From: Sipunculus nudus | Taxonomy: Eukaryota > Annelida > Sipuncula > Golfingiida > Sipunculidae | DNA: 64,000 nt | NCBI GenBank assembly: GCA_026874595.1 | Contig: CM049316.1 | Location: 46,741,695-46,805,694, forward strand | Direction of reading: 5' to 3' | In this document: positions 34,371 through 46,849 of the stretch, one piece after another | Layout: each line of letters starts with the position of its first letter | Position numbering within the stretch: position 1 is the first letter of the stretch | Notes under the pieces: generated by a model | Told to the model about the DNA's origin: nothing | The model's database searches: none | The model's input: the letters and a program-made list of their open reading frames with translations, nothing else | Position numbers and translations under genes: made by a program

Positions 34371-35239
34371 TAGTACAGCCTTCACTTGCATTATGTAACC
34401 CACCCCAGGCAGCTTGCCTTGGCTCAGCTTGGCCACTACTAGCAGGCTTCCCCACTGCCCTGCACACCCCCCCCCCCCCCCAGATGGTGCAACAACTAAA
34501 TGAATGTTATAATGTTATAATTTTCTGTATTTCATTTTAATTCTTGGCTATGCAATGCTACAATTTAGATTTTGTATATACCACCATGGTTACAATGATT
34601 AAAGTGCACATTTAATTGTGTCCACAAAGTGGTGTATTGCCATGAAAGTGTGGATGTTCATCAGATAAGTAATTCCTTACTTGAGTAGAGTAAAAACTTC
34701 ACCAGGTGTGAAACTGACTATTAATTCCAGTAATAAATTATAGCTTAGATTGTAATTAGCATAATGATATTGTTTGTCCCTCATTCAACCAACAGTGTGT
34801 ATACTTTATTTGAAAAGATGTTTTTATTTTACCAAATTTACTGAATCTTTTATTTTATTTCAGTGAATAAGATTAAGCATGTACTGAAAACTCCAATGTG
34901 CAAAATTTTTTAATAGTGATCCAAGGAATAATCTTGTAGATGCCATGTTGTGGGATTAGTTTCTTTTAAATTCAGTTTAAACATTTGTGATTTAAAAATA
35001 ATAAAAATATATGTGTATGCATATTATGACCCAATATGAGCTACACTCTGGATATATAATGATTGCAACTTAGAATTCTAATATTTTAACATATTTTCAG
35101 TGTTTTTTAATACAAATTTATAAAACTTGTTAATAAAAAAAATTAATCAGATAAAAACTATTTTAATGGAAAAAGTGGATATGCTTAAAAAATAGGCATA
35201 TATAAACTTAAATGCTTTTTATTCCCTTTAAAGTGAAAT
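34371..35239. other. AT-rich spacer with C15 tract
   Basis: Contains a C15 run at 34467-34481. Otherwise AT-rich without recognised features. Confidence 0.5.
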
Positions 35240-35515
35240 AAAAGTATTAGTCCATTCTGTCCACTGGCCTGTCCATCTGTAAAGTTTTCATATGCATCAC
35301 CGTATCTCAAAATTTTTGATGTTTTTCTTCATGACAGTCTAGCCAGAGTATTAGTTTGCAATCATATTTTTAGAACTTTACTCTAACCAAGTAGGAGGGC
35401 CTCTTTTCTCTTAGCTTCTCATATGCGTATATAAATGAAAAACATTAAAATAGAATATTTTGCATTTGCAAAAATTTCATACTAAAGCTGAGCGCCGTGA
35501 CCCATGGGTCCTTTG
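35240..35515 (+). mobile_element. Family C 3' tail fragment
   Basis: CATTCTGTCCACTGGCCTGTCC run and CCGTATCTCAAAATTTTTGA, then AAGCTGAGCGCCGT, GACCCATGGGTC at 35499-35510 and CTTTGTTT. Either a short independent copy or the tail of the element at 32934 separated by about 0.87 kb. Confidence 0.5.
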
Positions 35516-36587
35516 TTTATATTTTCCTATTATTTCTAAGATATGCTATACAAAGTATCATTTTAATAAATTATAAAAATCAAGAATTAACCACAATCCA
35601 GGACTTCTACTTTATTGTTGGACCTCATACTACCGCATATTATTTTAACTTCACCACCAGCTAGGACTTTCAATTGATAGCAGTAATGAAGGCTGCCGGC
35701 ATGTACACTGGTTTCATAGGCCTGCCAGAAAAATTACAGGCCCATATAATTTTTGGTGTAAAAGTTAAAAAAAGTAATTGAAAGCTAAAAAAAGTAATAA
35801 TGTATGATCTATTTGTGTAACATAAGAGGGCCAGGGTTATTATTTTTTATTTGTTTTTGGTTTGAAAAACTAGGTCACTTTTATTTGTATATTTACAAAG
35901 ACAGTTAAAAAGAAATACAATCTAAAAAAACTGTTGACTGTTTAAGGGGCTTGAATTGCTATTAATGTAGATTTCGGTTGACTTTGTTGCTTTTCTGGGT
36001 CATTTCCTTAAAACTACTACTTATCTCACATTTTCCTAGCGTCTTCCGCAATATATGGTCCATCTCTTTATTATTTATTTAAAATTTGAGATAGGCAGGC
36101 AAGAAGCCCCCCATAATCGATTGTTGCCTTTGGTAATCGAGCGCTTGAAAGTGGCAGCAAAGCAACTGACTTTCGATAAAACTCAATGATCGGCCCACCA
36201 CAATTTACAATTAGATAAAATTAAATTCTTAAATATATGACAGTTGTAGAGAAATTCACGTTCTGTTTGTTTAATCAGACTTGGAATAAATAGTCTCTTT
36301 AAATATTCCATGCTGCTTACAGTACTCTAGCTTTTTGAGATATCCTTAAGTGGGCATGAAAAAGTGTGTTCAAATTTTTCTGAACTAATCATGGCTGTCT
36401 CTTCTCGGGTTTTTAACATTCTTACTATACATTGAACATCTAAAAACTACAAATACAGCAGATTCAGAACCAATCTTCCAGTATGTCATTAGCAGACATA
36501 TTTAACTGTAATGCATCCTCACATTTAAATTTATTTATAAACATATGAATGAAACTTTTTTAAATTGATACATAATGATAATAATAA
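35516..36587. other. Unique spacer
   Basis: No gene recognised. Two ATCGATT/TAATCGAG segments near 36118-36140 and the ATCGATGATCGATTATTAATC stretch near 32806 (outside this block) are similar short motifs. Confidence 0.45.
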
Positions 36588-37296
36588 TTGTATCCGCCAA
36601 AGCAAAGTTTTGTGGATACTATGTTTTTGACAGGGTTCCACCGCTGCCGCGGCGGCGGGCGTTTCCGGAATAGAGCTCTGAGACCAATGGACAGATTTTT
36701 CTGAAACTTTACACGATTATTGTGTCACATGTGAACTGGTGCCAAAATATTTGGTGTTGACCTCTGACCTTTCCTCGCTCCAGTGCGTCCATCTGTTTGT
36801 CTGTTTTGACTTATTAAACCTCATATCTTCGGACTCGTTTGACCAATCAGGAAAAGAATTTTGACACCTACTATCACATTCAGGCTGCAGACATCCAGGC
36901 TTCGATCTCAGGAATGGTTTGACATATCCTCCTGAAATTTTGCATGTGTATAGATCTCAGATAGCTCTTTATCATACGCAAAACTGGTGGTGCCACCTGC
37001 AACCATTTTTGCACAGCGTCCATCTGTTTGTCTGTCGTAGGATAATATCACTCATATCTCAGCAGTGGTTTTACTTATCTGCCTAAAATTTTGCATGTAT
37101 ATACATCTTGGATAGCTTTCTTGATTTTGTGGCAGGTGGCGCCACCTACATACACATTTCAGCTGCAGATATCCATGCTAATATGCAACACATCTCTCTC
37201 TATTTTCCCTTGCCACTCAATCCATGCCTCACTTCACCCGTCCGCCTCTGATTTCGCTGGATACACTTAGTCACTTGTCGACTACCTGTATTCTAG
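36588..37296 (+). mobile_element. Family D, full-length copy
   Basis: Head hairpin 36590-36619 (GTATCCGCCA against TGTGGATAC). A CpG-rich patch CGCTGCCGCGGCGGCGGGCG at about 36643 precedes TCACATGTGAACTGGTGCC and a GTCCATCTGTTTGTCTG run. Two diverged internal units follow, about 150 bp apart (TTTTGCATGTGTATAGATCT near 36936, TTTTGCATGTATATACATCT near 37089). The 3' part carries CGCTGGATAC, inverted relative to the head, and ends ATTCTAG at 37290-37296. Carries CTCF-like cores at 36989-36999 and, on both strands, at 37133-37148. About 0.71 kb, no coding frame. Confidence 0.65.
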
Positions 37297-39970
37297 TTAT
37301 ATTTATGAAATTAATTGAGATTAAAGGTAAATACTGGTTTGTTGTTCAGTTTGAACTGATCTGTTTTTTATAGGTGAGCATTGAGTACTTTAGGCAGTTT
37401 AGCGTTATATTTTTCTCTTGGAAATCTCTCTTGTTTTACTTCCATCTCTGCTAAAGATTAAAAGTAAATAAATTAATTCCTAGCAACACATCTGGATCTG
37501 ATCCAAGTTACACGAGCACCAAAGAATCAGCATGGTACTCCTGTTCCATGCTTGGATAAGGATCACAAATAAGATCAATATCCTGTCAAATATAGTAACA
37601 GATGGAGTTGTGTGCCATCAAGTATAGTAACAGATCAAACAGCTTCATCAACACAACATTGCTCATCATGGTCATCAATGGCTTCCTCAACATTAAATCT
37701 ATTTTTGTTACATTCATGATTCCAGTGACTCCAGCACTATGGTCCTGATTACTTCAGGAGACTGTAGGTGGCGCTACACATTCCTTTGTTTCAGCCTGAG
37801 GGTCAATGGTTCATAGTAAATGCAACAATGGAAAATTCTCTTATTTCATCTTTAGTTCCATGCAAATTGAGTAACAGCGATATACTTAGTGACATAAGAT
37901 TTCTAAAATGCTGTTCAGAAGAATTATAGGTTCCTCCCTGCCCAGATTTAAGATTTCATTCTGTTTTAATTATTCAGAAATCAATAACTGCAAATAGGTT
38001 TTTAACAGTCACACAATTATTTTTGTCTTTGTTTCTAACTATATGTAATTTTGTTGAATGAGAGAGTTTAAATTATAAAAAAATGAAATGTTAATTATGT
38101 TTCTTTTCAACAAAAATTGAGAATTTCATGCTTTTAAAGTATAACATCTGACAGCATTCTTTGTCGTGTTGCATTCATCAACTTTGAAGAGACAATGACT
38201 TTTGACCATTTTTTAATCTTTAATCATTTAAGCTTTTCTTCTGAGCTGTTAACTGCTGAGTATCCTTATATTTTCTAATCTATCCTATTCTCCTCCCTAT
38301 CACTGTTTATTCTGGATAGTTTTTATGCTCATTTAACATTTTTACACTTTTTGAAAGTTTTCAAAGTGTCTTTCTTGGAATGGAATCCATGGCTGTTAAA
38401 TTAATGTTCAGACATGTCACTTAAAAGGTCCGAAAAATCATCTTTAATTTTCTCTATTCCACCCACCTGTGTCCAATTGTTTTCTGGGGAAAAATGTTCT
38501 TAAAGTTTATATTTTTCAATGATTTCATAGAGAGCTGCATAAGGAAGTGAGAGCTGAATTGGCAATTAAGAATTTTACAATAAACTGCCAGTTTATGTTC
38601 CCAGCTTTTTTTACTCTTTACAGTGATCTTGACAGATAAGATGTGTCCCTGCATGAGTAGCCATCTTGCATGACATCAGCCAATCAGCTATGAGCTGTCA
38701 ATTGAGCCTGTTTTTTTTCATGTGACAAGTGGTTTTGACTTCCACAGGTGGGGCTGACATGATGTAAAATGTAGACTAATTTCTCATATTTTTTCAAATA
38801 ATTCTGATCCTTAAATAAGGTGTAAAGTGTGTATTTATTTACTTTGTTGAAAATTTGGCCTTGAAGGGTAAGTAATAAAAATGTTTATAACAAAAATCAG
38901 GTGAACATGAGGGGATGACACAGACAATTACGTTTGTAGAATATGGTTCATTGAAGTAAGATCTGGGAAGATTTAACTTTTTATTAGTTTCAGCACTAAG
39001 TGGATCACATGTTAAAACTAAAGAACACTTGTATGAATGTACATAAATGTATATCTCCACCAGAGCAGAACATACATACTAGCATTTAACATGCAACACC
39101 AGTACTGGGATTCATACTAAAGTAGTTGTTTTAATTAGCCTACTTGCTTCCACTAGACTAATCAGCTGACTGTAGATACCTTTACTTCATCAAAAAACTG
39201 CTGCAGAAAATGATGGACAGAGGTCATGCATGTTCTACATCCAAACCAAGGTCAGTGCTAATGGAAGAGCATCAGTCCATATTGCCTCTGTGTGCACTAG
39301 ATCCATGCCTCAAAGGAATAGACTGAAAATTGATTAAATGCCTTTGACCAGTATACGAGAAAAAATTGGTGAAAACAAGACTTCTTTACATAACACGAGT
39401 TATGATTGTAAAGAATGAGGTTGAATCAATGTAAACCATTTGACTATGAAGGCAACGTGAGACAAACCACTTGTGGGTAGTGCTGGTTCACTTATCATCA
39501 AGCTGTAAAAGCCTCAACTTGTGAACGCTGACAGAGCAGTAAGAATTACCAGTTGTTAGGAGTAGCCCACCATGACACTCCATGATTTTCACTAATGACA
39601 TCATTGTACCAGCAGACAAAGAGAATTAACTGGGTAGCCCCGCCACTGATGGGGCCACCGTCAGCCCGGTGTCACAGATTTTGCTCACCCACTGAAAATT
39701 TATAAGCCCAGCATTTTTAGGCCACGTTTAATAAAGATTGAATTGATTGTCTGTTATTGGAGTGTAAACTATTTCAGGAGCAGTAGTAACTACAATGAGA
39801 TGTTAATTTACAATGACATAATGACTTTAGTTCTTGCTAATGTTAGTTTTATGATTTTTAGCACTTACATAATGCTTCCTGCGTCCTCAGTATGTGCATA
39901 TTTACAATTTCATGGAAAGCAGTGATCAAACCTCCACTAAACAACTCCAAATTTCCAGCCTGTAATAACT
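37297..39970. other. Unique DNA without gene
   Basis: Moderately AT-rich. A CTCF-like core TAGGTGGCGCT lies at 37765-37775 outside a recognised element. A GC-richer patch at 39630-39725 is unique. No exon or RNA gene is supported. Confidence 0.5.
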
Positions 39971-39972
39971 GC

Positions 39973-40019
39973 GTTATTATTCTTATTATTCTTATTCTTA
40001 TTATTATTATTCTTATTAT
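39973..40019. repeat. TTA/TTC trinucleotide microsatellite
   Basis: Interrupted run of TTATTATTC and CTTATTATT. Confidence 0.9.
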
Positions 40020-40689
40020 CACCAGGCTTTCAATAAGGAGAAAATTTGAAGAGTCCAGGCAAAAATTTTGAGGGGCCCCATCTGAGTTTAGAGCATCCCA
40101 AGGGGAGATGATATGTGTCCAATTTTGAAGGGTTTTGTAAAAATTGAATCAGTTTTGTATTTTATGTAATTATCATATCATTATATGATAGGAAATTGTG
40201 TTGTTAAATAAATATATGCCTATATATAGCGAAATGTAAGCCTCAGTTATCAGCGCAGTGTTTACACCATTGATTGGTTCTTTTAGGAAGTCAGTAGGCC
40301 TAATGGTCATTGACTGATACAAGGTCCTAAAGCCAGAAATTTGCATGTCCGATCAGAGGCATGGACCCCCAGAACCGAGCATCAATAACAAATTTCTAGT
40401 GTCAGAGATGCTTACCCCCATGTTCCTGAAAGCCCTGTATTATTATATTATTAATATCATTACATCCCCAGGCAATCCTGCTAATAATCTTAATGAAAAC
40501 TATGTTTGAACCTTAAGCCCACAGATCTTGTTAATAATTCTAGATTTCCTCAATGAAAAATGTCTTTCATACCTCAGTGTCTCATACATCATTTTCATAC
40601 ATGTAACGTTTGTCAAGAAAAATCCATTTGCCTTTTTTCAGATGACTCTTTATCTGTGCATGTTTGTAGTATCTCTAATCTTCACATAT
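40020..40689. other. AT-rich spacer
   Basis: No gene recognised. Confidence 0.5.
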
Positions 40690-41060
40690 GATCTCCCCTT
40701 TTCTCCACACTTCTGATTGATGCCTCCCTTATTATTGTTTTGTATAAAAAGAAATGTTTTTTTTTTCTTATTGATTTTTTTACTTATTTTAGGTTTATAC
40801 CTCTTTTTCTCCATGGTTCTGAATGATATCTCCCTTTTCTCCATTGGTCTGAGTGGTTTCTCTATTTTCTCATGGTTCTGAGTGATGTCTCCCTTTCCTT
40901 CATGGTACTGAAACCTTTTTTTTTGTGTGATATCTCAATAATTGCTTTTCTTGTTGGTTGTGAATGATGTCTCTCTTTTCTTATGAGATCTGAATGATTT
41001 TATTTGCTCTCAGTCTTGAATATCTCCTTTTATTCCAGTCTTAGTGATGTCCCCCTTCTT
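40690..41060 (+). repeat. Degenerate pyrimidine-rich minisatellite, about 35-45 bp units
   Basis: Units of the type TCTCCATGGTTCTGA followed by ATGATATCTCCCTTTTC recur at about 40690, 40806, 40838, 40868, 40970 and 40990, with insertions between. Plus strand is C/T-rich. Confidence 0.65.
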
Positions 41061-41214
41061 CTTATCTTCTGACAGTTCTATTGGATTTTTCTTTATTTTT
41101 GCTTGGTCAGCCTAATGGCTCTGATAAAAAGCAGTGTAATTATCAATAGCATAATTGAAGGCTCTGCCAACAATCAGGTTGGTTATTTATTGCTTTAAAA
41201 TAAATTTACCTTAA

Positions 41215-41830
41215 AAAATAAATATAATATACCCAAAAAGTACAGATTCTCTTATCACAGAATTTACATTAAATAAATACAGTATAAACGAAGTGGCACA
41301 AACTCCTGTCACAGAATTAAAAAAAAATAAATAAATAAATACAGTATAAATTAAGTAGTACAAACTCCTGTCACAGAATTTAAATAATAAAATAAATACT
41401 GTATACATGAAGTGGTACAGACTTCCTTATCACAGAATTTACATTAAAAATAAATACAGTATATAAGAATCAGTACGGAATCTTTTATCACAGAATTTAA
41501 ATTTAAAAAATAAATACAGTATAAATGAAGTGGTACAAACTCCCCTATAACTGAATTTAAATAAAAAAGAAATACAGTATAAATGATGTGGTACAAACTC
41601 CCCTATTACAGAATTTAAATAAAAAATAAATACGGTATACATGAAGTGGTACAGACTCCCATATCACAGAATTTCAATAACATATAAATAAAGTATACAT
41701 CAAGAGCTACAGACTCCATAATATACTGTTTGTATTTTTTATGTAAATTCTGTGGTACCAACTCTCCTTTCACAGAATTTACATTAAAATAAATAAATAC
41801 AGTATACAGGAAGTGGTACACATTCTAATC
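41215..41830. repeat. AT-rich minisatellite, about 55-62 bp units
   Basis: About ten head-to-tail units containing TCACAGAATTTA, an A-rich segment with AAATAAATACAGTATA, and GAAGTGGTACAAACTCC. Length varies because of the A-rich segment. Several 65-68-codon minus-strand frames across it share repeated peptides only because of the repeat. Confidence 0.85.
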
Positions 41831-42949
41831 ACAGGGATATTAATGTTTTGTTGATAAAACCTTTCTAGTAATTCATATTAACATTTTCCAGATATTCAGC
41901 CCTGGTTTGATTCAGTAACAGCTCTTGGACTGATAATCAATATCAAAATATGGCATTCAGCCCTGATAATCATGGTCAGCAAGGGAAAACTAACAGAAAA
42001 CGTCTGCTTAAATAATAGGAACACGGTCGTCCCAGCAAGGACTGATTCAGTTGGATTATTCCCATAAAAGACAATACCATTGTGTTCTGGAGAAAGTATC
42101 AGTTGTCCGTTTTTTACACAGTAGCCAGCTTGTTTTCCTGACTTTATTTTCTAAAACTGTGATGTGTTTATCATAATAACTTTACATAGTGTTCTAGCTT
42201 AGGTGGCACTACCAGCTTGGGTGGTCCACCAAGAATTGTAGTGACATTTGTGAATTAAGTTAATGCTCTTATTCTCGGTGTTGTCATATAAAGCATTGCC
42301 AATAGTGTATGATACAAACTGCCCAGTAGACATTCATTGCTGGCCTTAGGATTAAGTAATTATATAAAGGTTGAGGAAGATGATGGCAACACATGCCTGT
42401 TTTCCATAGTAAATGTTTCATCAGTGTTGGCCTCATAGCCATTCATTGATATTTATTAAAAAAATATTTTATTTGCTCACTTAACAGAAAAATTGTTTGC
42501 AAAGTAAATAATTTAGTTACAATTCTTAATGCCACAGGTACTTTAATTCATTTAAGTATAGATAAATAAATTCTATAGTAATCATATAACTTTTCAACAA
42601 ATGAAAACAACTAATTATTTCATATGTATCAAATTAGAAAAATTACTTAAATTCCAATTTTACCAAAAAAAATACTTTATATGTATTGAATTAGAAATTT
42701 AGGATAATTCATATTTTTTGGTAATTACTGGTATATTTATTTCATACAATTTTTGTTGAAGTCATGTGTATCCAGGAATTTCTTAAAAGTATATGATTCA
42801 TTATAACATATCTTATCATTCTAGTCTTAAAATATAAAGATGCTCATTCCAGTGATAATTAAGTGTATACTTGTTCCAAAAAATCTGATTTTACTATTTG
42901 TAAAAGCGTTAGTTAATTGTTTGTGGAATATTGTAAGAAGTGAAGATTT
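41831..42949. other. AT-rich spacer
   Basis: No gene recognised. Confidence 0.5.
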
Positions 42950-43370
42950 ATTGTGTTGGGCACATTTAATGACGCCACTATCAGGCGGGGCATCTATCCC
43001 ATGCTCTTTTGTTATATCCAATCATGTAGAAACAGTGCTCTGTGGCCCCAGCAAACATAATTAATCAGACCTGCTGATCCGGGTTTTGTCAGAAATCTGT
43101 CCTAATTTGTGTGAATATTCTCTGCTGTGATTAATGCATATCCACTAAAATCCCCTGGATATTAGCAGCATACCGGATTATGAAATCAGCCATGCTGTTC
43201 TTGTTAATCAGCAGATTATGGTTCAGGCTGGGACAGGGCTGAGACAGCGCTACATCAGTCCTCATAACTCAGGATAATCAGTCTACAGATAGCTCAGGTC
43301 CGGGCCGTGGATAGTGATACAGCACCCACAGATATTATCACAAGGATCTCATAATTAGTATCTAGTTATG
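42950..43370. promoter_or_regulatory. Unique GC-richer block with many homeodomain-like cores
   Basis: Includes ATAATTAATCAGACC, TGATTAATGCAT, TTGTTAATCAGCAG, GGATTATGAAATC and GGATAATCAG between 43055 and 43290, together with CpG-containing segments. Several TAATC-type cores are of the K50 (Otx/Bicoid-like) class. Non-repetitive; candidate developmental enhancer. Confidence 0.42.
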
Positions 43371-43535
43371 TGACAAATATTAAGTCTTGCATTGTATTTG
43401 TTGGTTTTTATTATATAATAGATGTTGATGAATAATAAATTATTGACTTTTGCTGATTAAGAATTTAAAGGCTGCTATGTTTTTTTTTCTTATTATTACT
43501 CATTAATTCATTTCAGAGTTATTAAAATCTTAATT

Positions 43536-43618
43536 CTATATATATATATATATATGTGTGTGTATAAATATATATATATATATTATAAACAATATGCAAA
43601 CATATATATATATATATG
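43536..43618. repeat. Interrupted AT/GT microsatellite cluster
   Basis: Three (AT)n runs separated by GTGTGTGT and TTATAAACAATATGCAAAC. Confidence 0.9.
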
Positions 43619-45459
43619 ACAAATCTTATTTAATAAAAATTATTAAATAATATATAATAAAATATATAAAAATATACAAAATATATAATAAAATATTAAA
43701 TAAAATATTAATGTAATTCAGGTATGCACTTTCATTTATCCATGACCAAAAAAGTAAGGCATAATATCAATAATACATTATGATTCATACATGTACATAA
43801 ACATACTGAGCATCAGCCGTTAAATTAAAAATTTTAACATGTTGGATTGATGAACAAATTTTAAATTTATTTCATTTATTGAAACACAGGTTGACTATAA
43901 CCTTAGCTGATACTTTATATGCATGAGGTCCTTAGGGGAGGGGGAAAATGTTGAAATCAGTTTCAGGGATTGGAAATGGATCCTTTTCACCAAGACAATT
44001 TTTTTGCTGTATGGTATATTTGAATCTTTTGTCAGGATCAAGAAACAGAAGTACCTTAACATATAATAAGTGATGTTGAGTTTATAATTCAAGGGACTGA
44101 ATGCCCAGCTCACCACTCACCTGTGGAAGCACAGCGTAACGTCTTCCAGCATGGCATTGCTGTGCTGGTTGATTACATGACAGTATGTAAACAGTTCAGC
44201 TATAAACCAATGGCCAAGATATCCCCAAGAAGTAGTGTTTTAATTCAGTGTGGCCTTCATTCACTGATCATTATATCACCTCAAATTCAGAAAATTTGTC
44301 GTGTTTACAATTGTTGTAGTCATTTCTTTAAGATTCTGTACCTGAAATTGTGAGTATTGGTATCAATGAAAGGAGTAGTAAAAAGGTTGAGATAAAAAAA
44401 ATTGGTTTTCTGCTTGTAAATGTTACCTCGGCTTACAGGAGGGTTTTTTTTTAAATAATACTAGCTTTATAGGGAGTGTAAAAATAGGAACAAGTATGAG
44501 GTAAAAAAATAGATTAACTGTGGATTCTGAAAATAGTGTGGGTATAAAATTTTATGGTTTTTACATGAAACACTATTTGTGGTATTAAAATTTTGTGGAT
44601 TTAGTTAGACCTTGTATAAAATTAATATGTGGACAGACCTGAAAATGCATCTCATGTTTACACCTGTGATATAATTACTCATTAAACTAAATGTTGGTTT
44701 CAAACAAACCATACAAACTGCAAGCTCAATGCCACATTAACTATAGTATCGGCTCACTTATATGAAACATGGGACAAAATTTGTGGGTATATCTGGAAGG
44801 ATTTATCTAAATGATCGTTGGGCTTTTAATTTTTGTGGATGAAAGCTACCCACAAATTCCACGAAAATAAATACCCAACAGACAATTGTTAATCCACAGT
44901 ATTTACCCGCAGCGTTTTGTAATATATGCTATTTTTAAATTTTTAGTTATGGCAGAAGTATCAGCAAACACTGTATTTTATAATAACCATAAGTTTAATT
45001 GTTATAATTTTGTAAAGTGGGGCCTGCTCTATCTAGTTACCTGACATTCAAGCTACTGTTTAACCTGGTTGAGTACTATCTTCTACAATGATAAATGTCT
45101 TTCGGATTTAAAAATTGAAAGCCACAGAAATGGCGTATTAAAAATTATGGTTAGTGTATCAAAATGAAAAGAATATAAATTTGCATTTAAAATAATAAAA
45201 ATAATATACAGGAATTGATATCTTCACAAATTGAGCTTTCTGTAATTGTACATTTGCTTAATATAATTGATAAAGAAGTTATAATAAAGAACTCTCAACC
45301 CTGAGTGTACGAGATTTTTTTTCAGTCTAAGTCATTACTTATCGATTTTACATCAGCCAGAGGTGTTTGAATACATTATGTACCATATAGTACCATATCA
45401 AATTTATTTTAAATTTTTCATATTTTTTTTATTTCAAAGAAAATCACCTGAATATTTAT
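43619..45459. other. AT-rich spacer
   Basis: Only short unconvincing frames. Nothing recognised. Confidence 0.5.
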
Positions 45460-45700
45460 AGGTAAAGGATGTGACCTTGTGGTTAATGTGCAGGTCTTTG
45501 AAGCAGAAGATCCTTGGGTTTTGAACCCACCACTGCCTTATACATCGATAATGTCAACCAACTCTGTATCAAAAAGTCTTGCATGGTGAGCGGTTCAGGC
45601 AGAGATGGAGACTGAGGGAGACGACCCTTTTGCTGTAACAGCATGTCAACTGATCTGGAATAAAGTCAAGTGTCTACCAACCTAGTCTTGTGTCTCTCTC
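45460..45700 (+). repeat. Possible tRNA-derived SINE
   Basis: TGACCTTGTGG near 45471 matches a pol III A box in most positions, and GGTTTTGAACC near 45519 has the spacing and shape of a decayed B box. A tRNA-unrelated body follows. No terminal poly-A or TSD was delimited, so the ends are approximate. It cannot be a working tRNA. Confidence 0.35.
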
Positions 45701-46299
45701 CCAACCTGTGTTACACACATTGTAACAATAGAACCTCAGAGATTCAATCTATTGTCTTAACAACAGGTTGTGATTTCTGGATTATTCTTCCCACCACCCC
45801 CAGCCACCTATGCTTGTCAAACCTTAAATGCAGAAGGCTTAATTTATCATTCTAATTGTATTATTATTGTCATCTGCTTTCAATTTACAGTGGCACCAAT
45901 AGGCCAAAGGTTGGCCTATCCTGTAAAATTTAAAAAAAAATCACTTGAAAAGATTAACAATTAAATACATTTAAAAAAATAAAAGAAAAGAAAAAATGCA
46001 TGTATATTAAATTTCTTTTGAAATTGTGAGACAGTAAAATCTGTTGGAATCCAATTTTAAATAATTTATATGTGTAGGCACATTGGGTTAGTATCTGTAT
46101 TTTATTAAACATCAATAAATTTAGATGTTTTACATATTGTCATGTCTGAAAGTTAATGTAACTCTGATAAAACCAAAATATCTATATTGTCATTAGAAAG
46201 ACAACTGTTCATTAAAAGTTCCAAACTGCTCAATTTTAACCCAATTCACATGCAATGGGAGAATTTAAAATAGTTTTAAGAAGAATGTAAATTAGGTTT
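45701..46299. other. AT-rich spacer
   Basis: Nothing recognised. Confidence 0.5.
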
Positions 46300-46565
46300 T
46301 AATTAATTATAACATGGGCCAAAAGTCCACTGACTGGTCTTAGAATTATTTAATTGACTACAGTTAATTACTTGCCCAGATTTTAGCCTGAAATGTGAAC
46401 ATAGCACACCTAATTATCAGAGCTGTTCTTTAATTAAGCCTGAGCTTTTCTAAACAAAGATATTTTCTCCATCTAATTTGATGAGTGATGTTTTTCTGCT
46501 GCATAACCCTTGGTTAACAGAAAATGCACAACCGGATTCCTCTGAAAGAAAGTGAAACCTGATTT
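46300..46565. promoter_or_regulatory. Unique block rich in TAATTA cores
   Basis: TTAATTAATTATAAC, TTTAATTGACTACAGTTAATT, CCTAATTATCAG and TTTAATTAAGCC occur between 46297 and 46440, with TAAACAAAG (Fox/Sox-like) near 46451. Sequence is otherwise non-repetitive. Candidate enhancer. Confidence 0.38.
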
Positions 46566-46849
46566 ACTACCACCAGTCTGTTGTGGACCTTTATCTATTA
46601 CAGGCAATATATTTAAGTTCTAGTGTTTAAATCTTGATGTTTTAGGTCAGTGGTTTAATAATGTAGAAACTAAGAGATTACTCCCTGCTTATGCTGAGAT
46701 AGATATAATTTATTTGATTCATACATATATTGGTCTATATTACTTCCTTTTTTCCTGTTCTTGAGGAATAGATAAAAACTTTGAGTGTACTTTGGAACTT
46801 TTTTTATCAAGTTGCTGTACAAAAGAAATGGAATAGTCCTCTGCAGACT

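Noticed and set aside
36640-36665. CpG island promoter
   Set aside because: Only about 25 bp and part of the family D element head region.
41211-41821. Serial minus-strand frames with shared hydrophobic peptides
   Set aside because: Products of the 55-62-bp AT-rich minisatellite; unit length is not kept in frame.
45460-45540. Functional tRNA gene
   Set aside because: Boxes are decayed and no cloverleaf with an anticodon stem can be drawn; treated as SINE-like at most.
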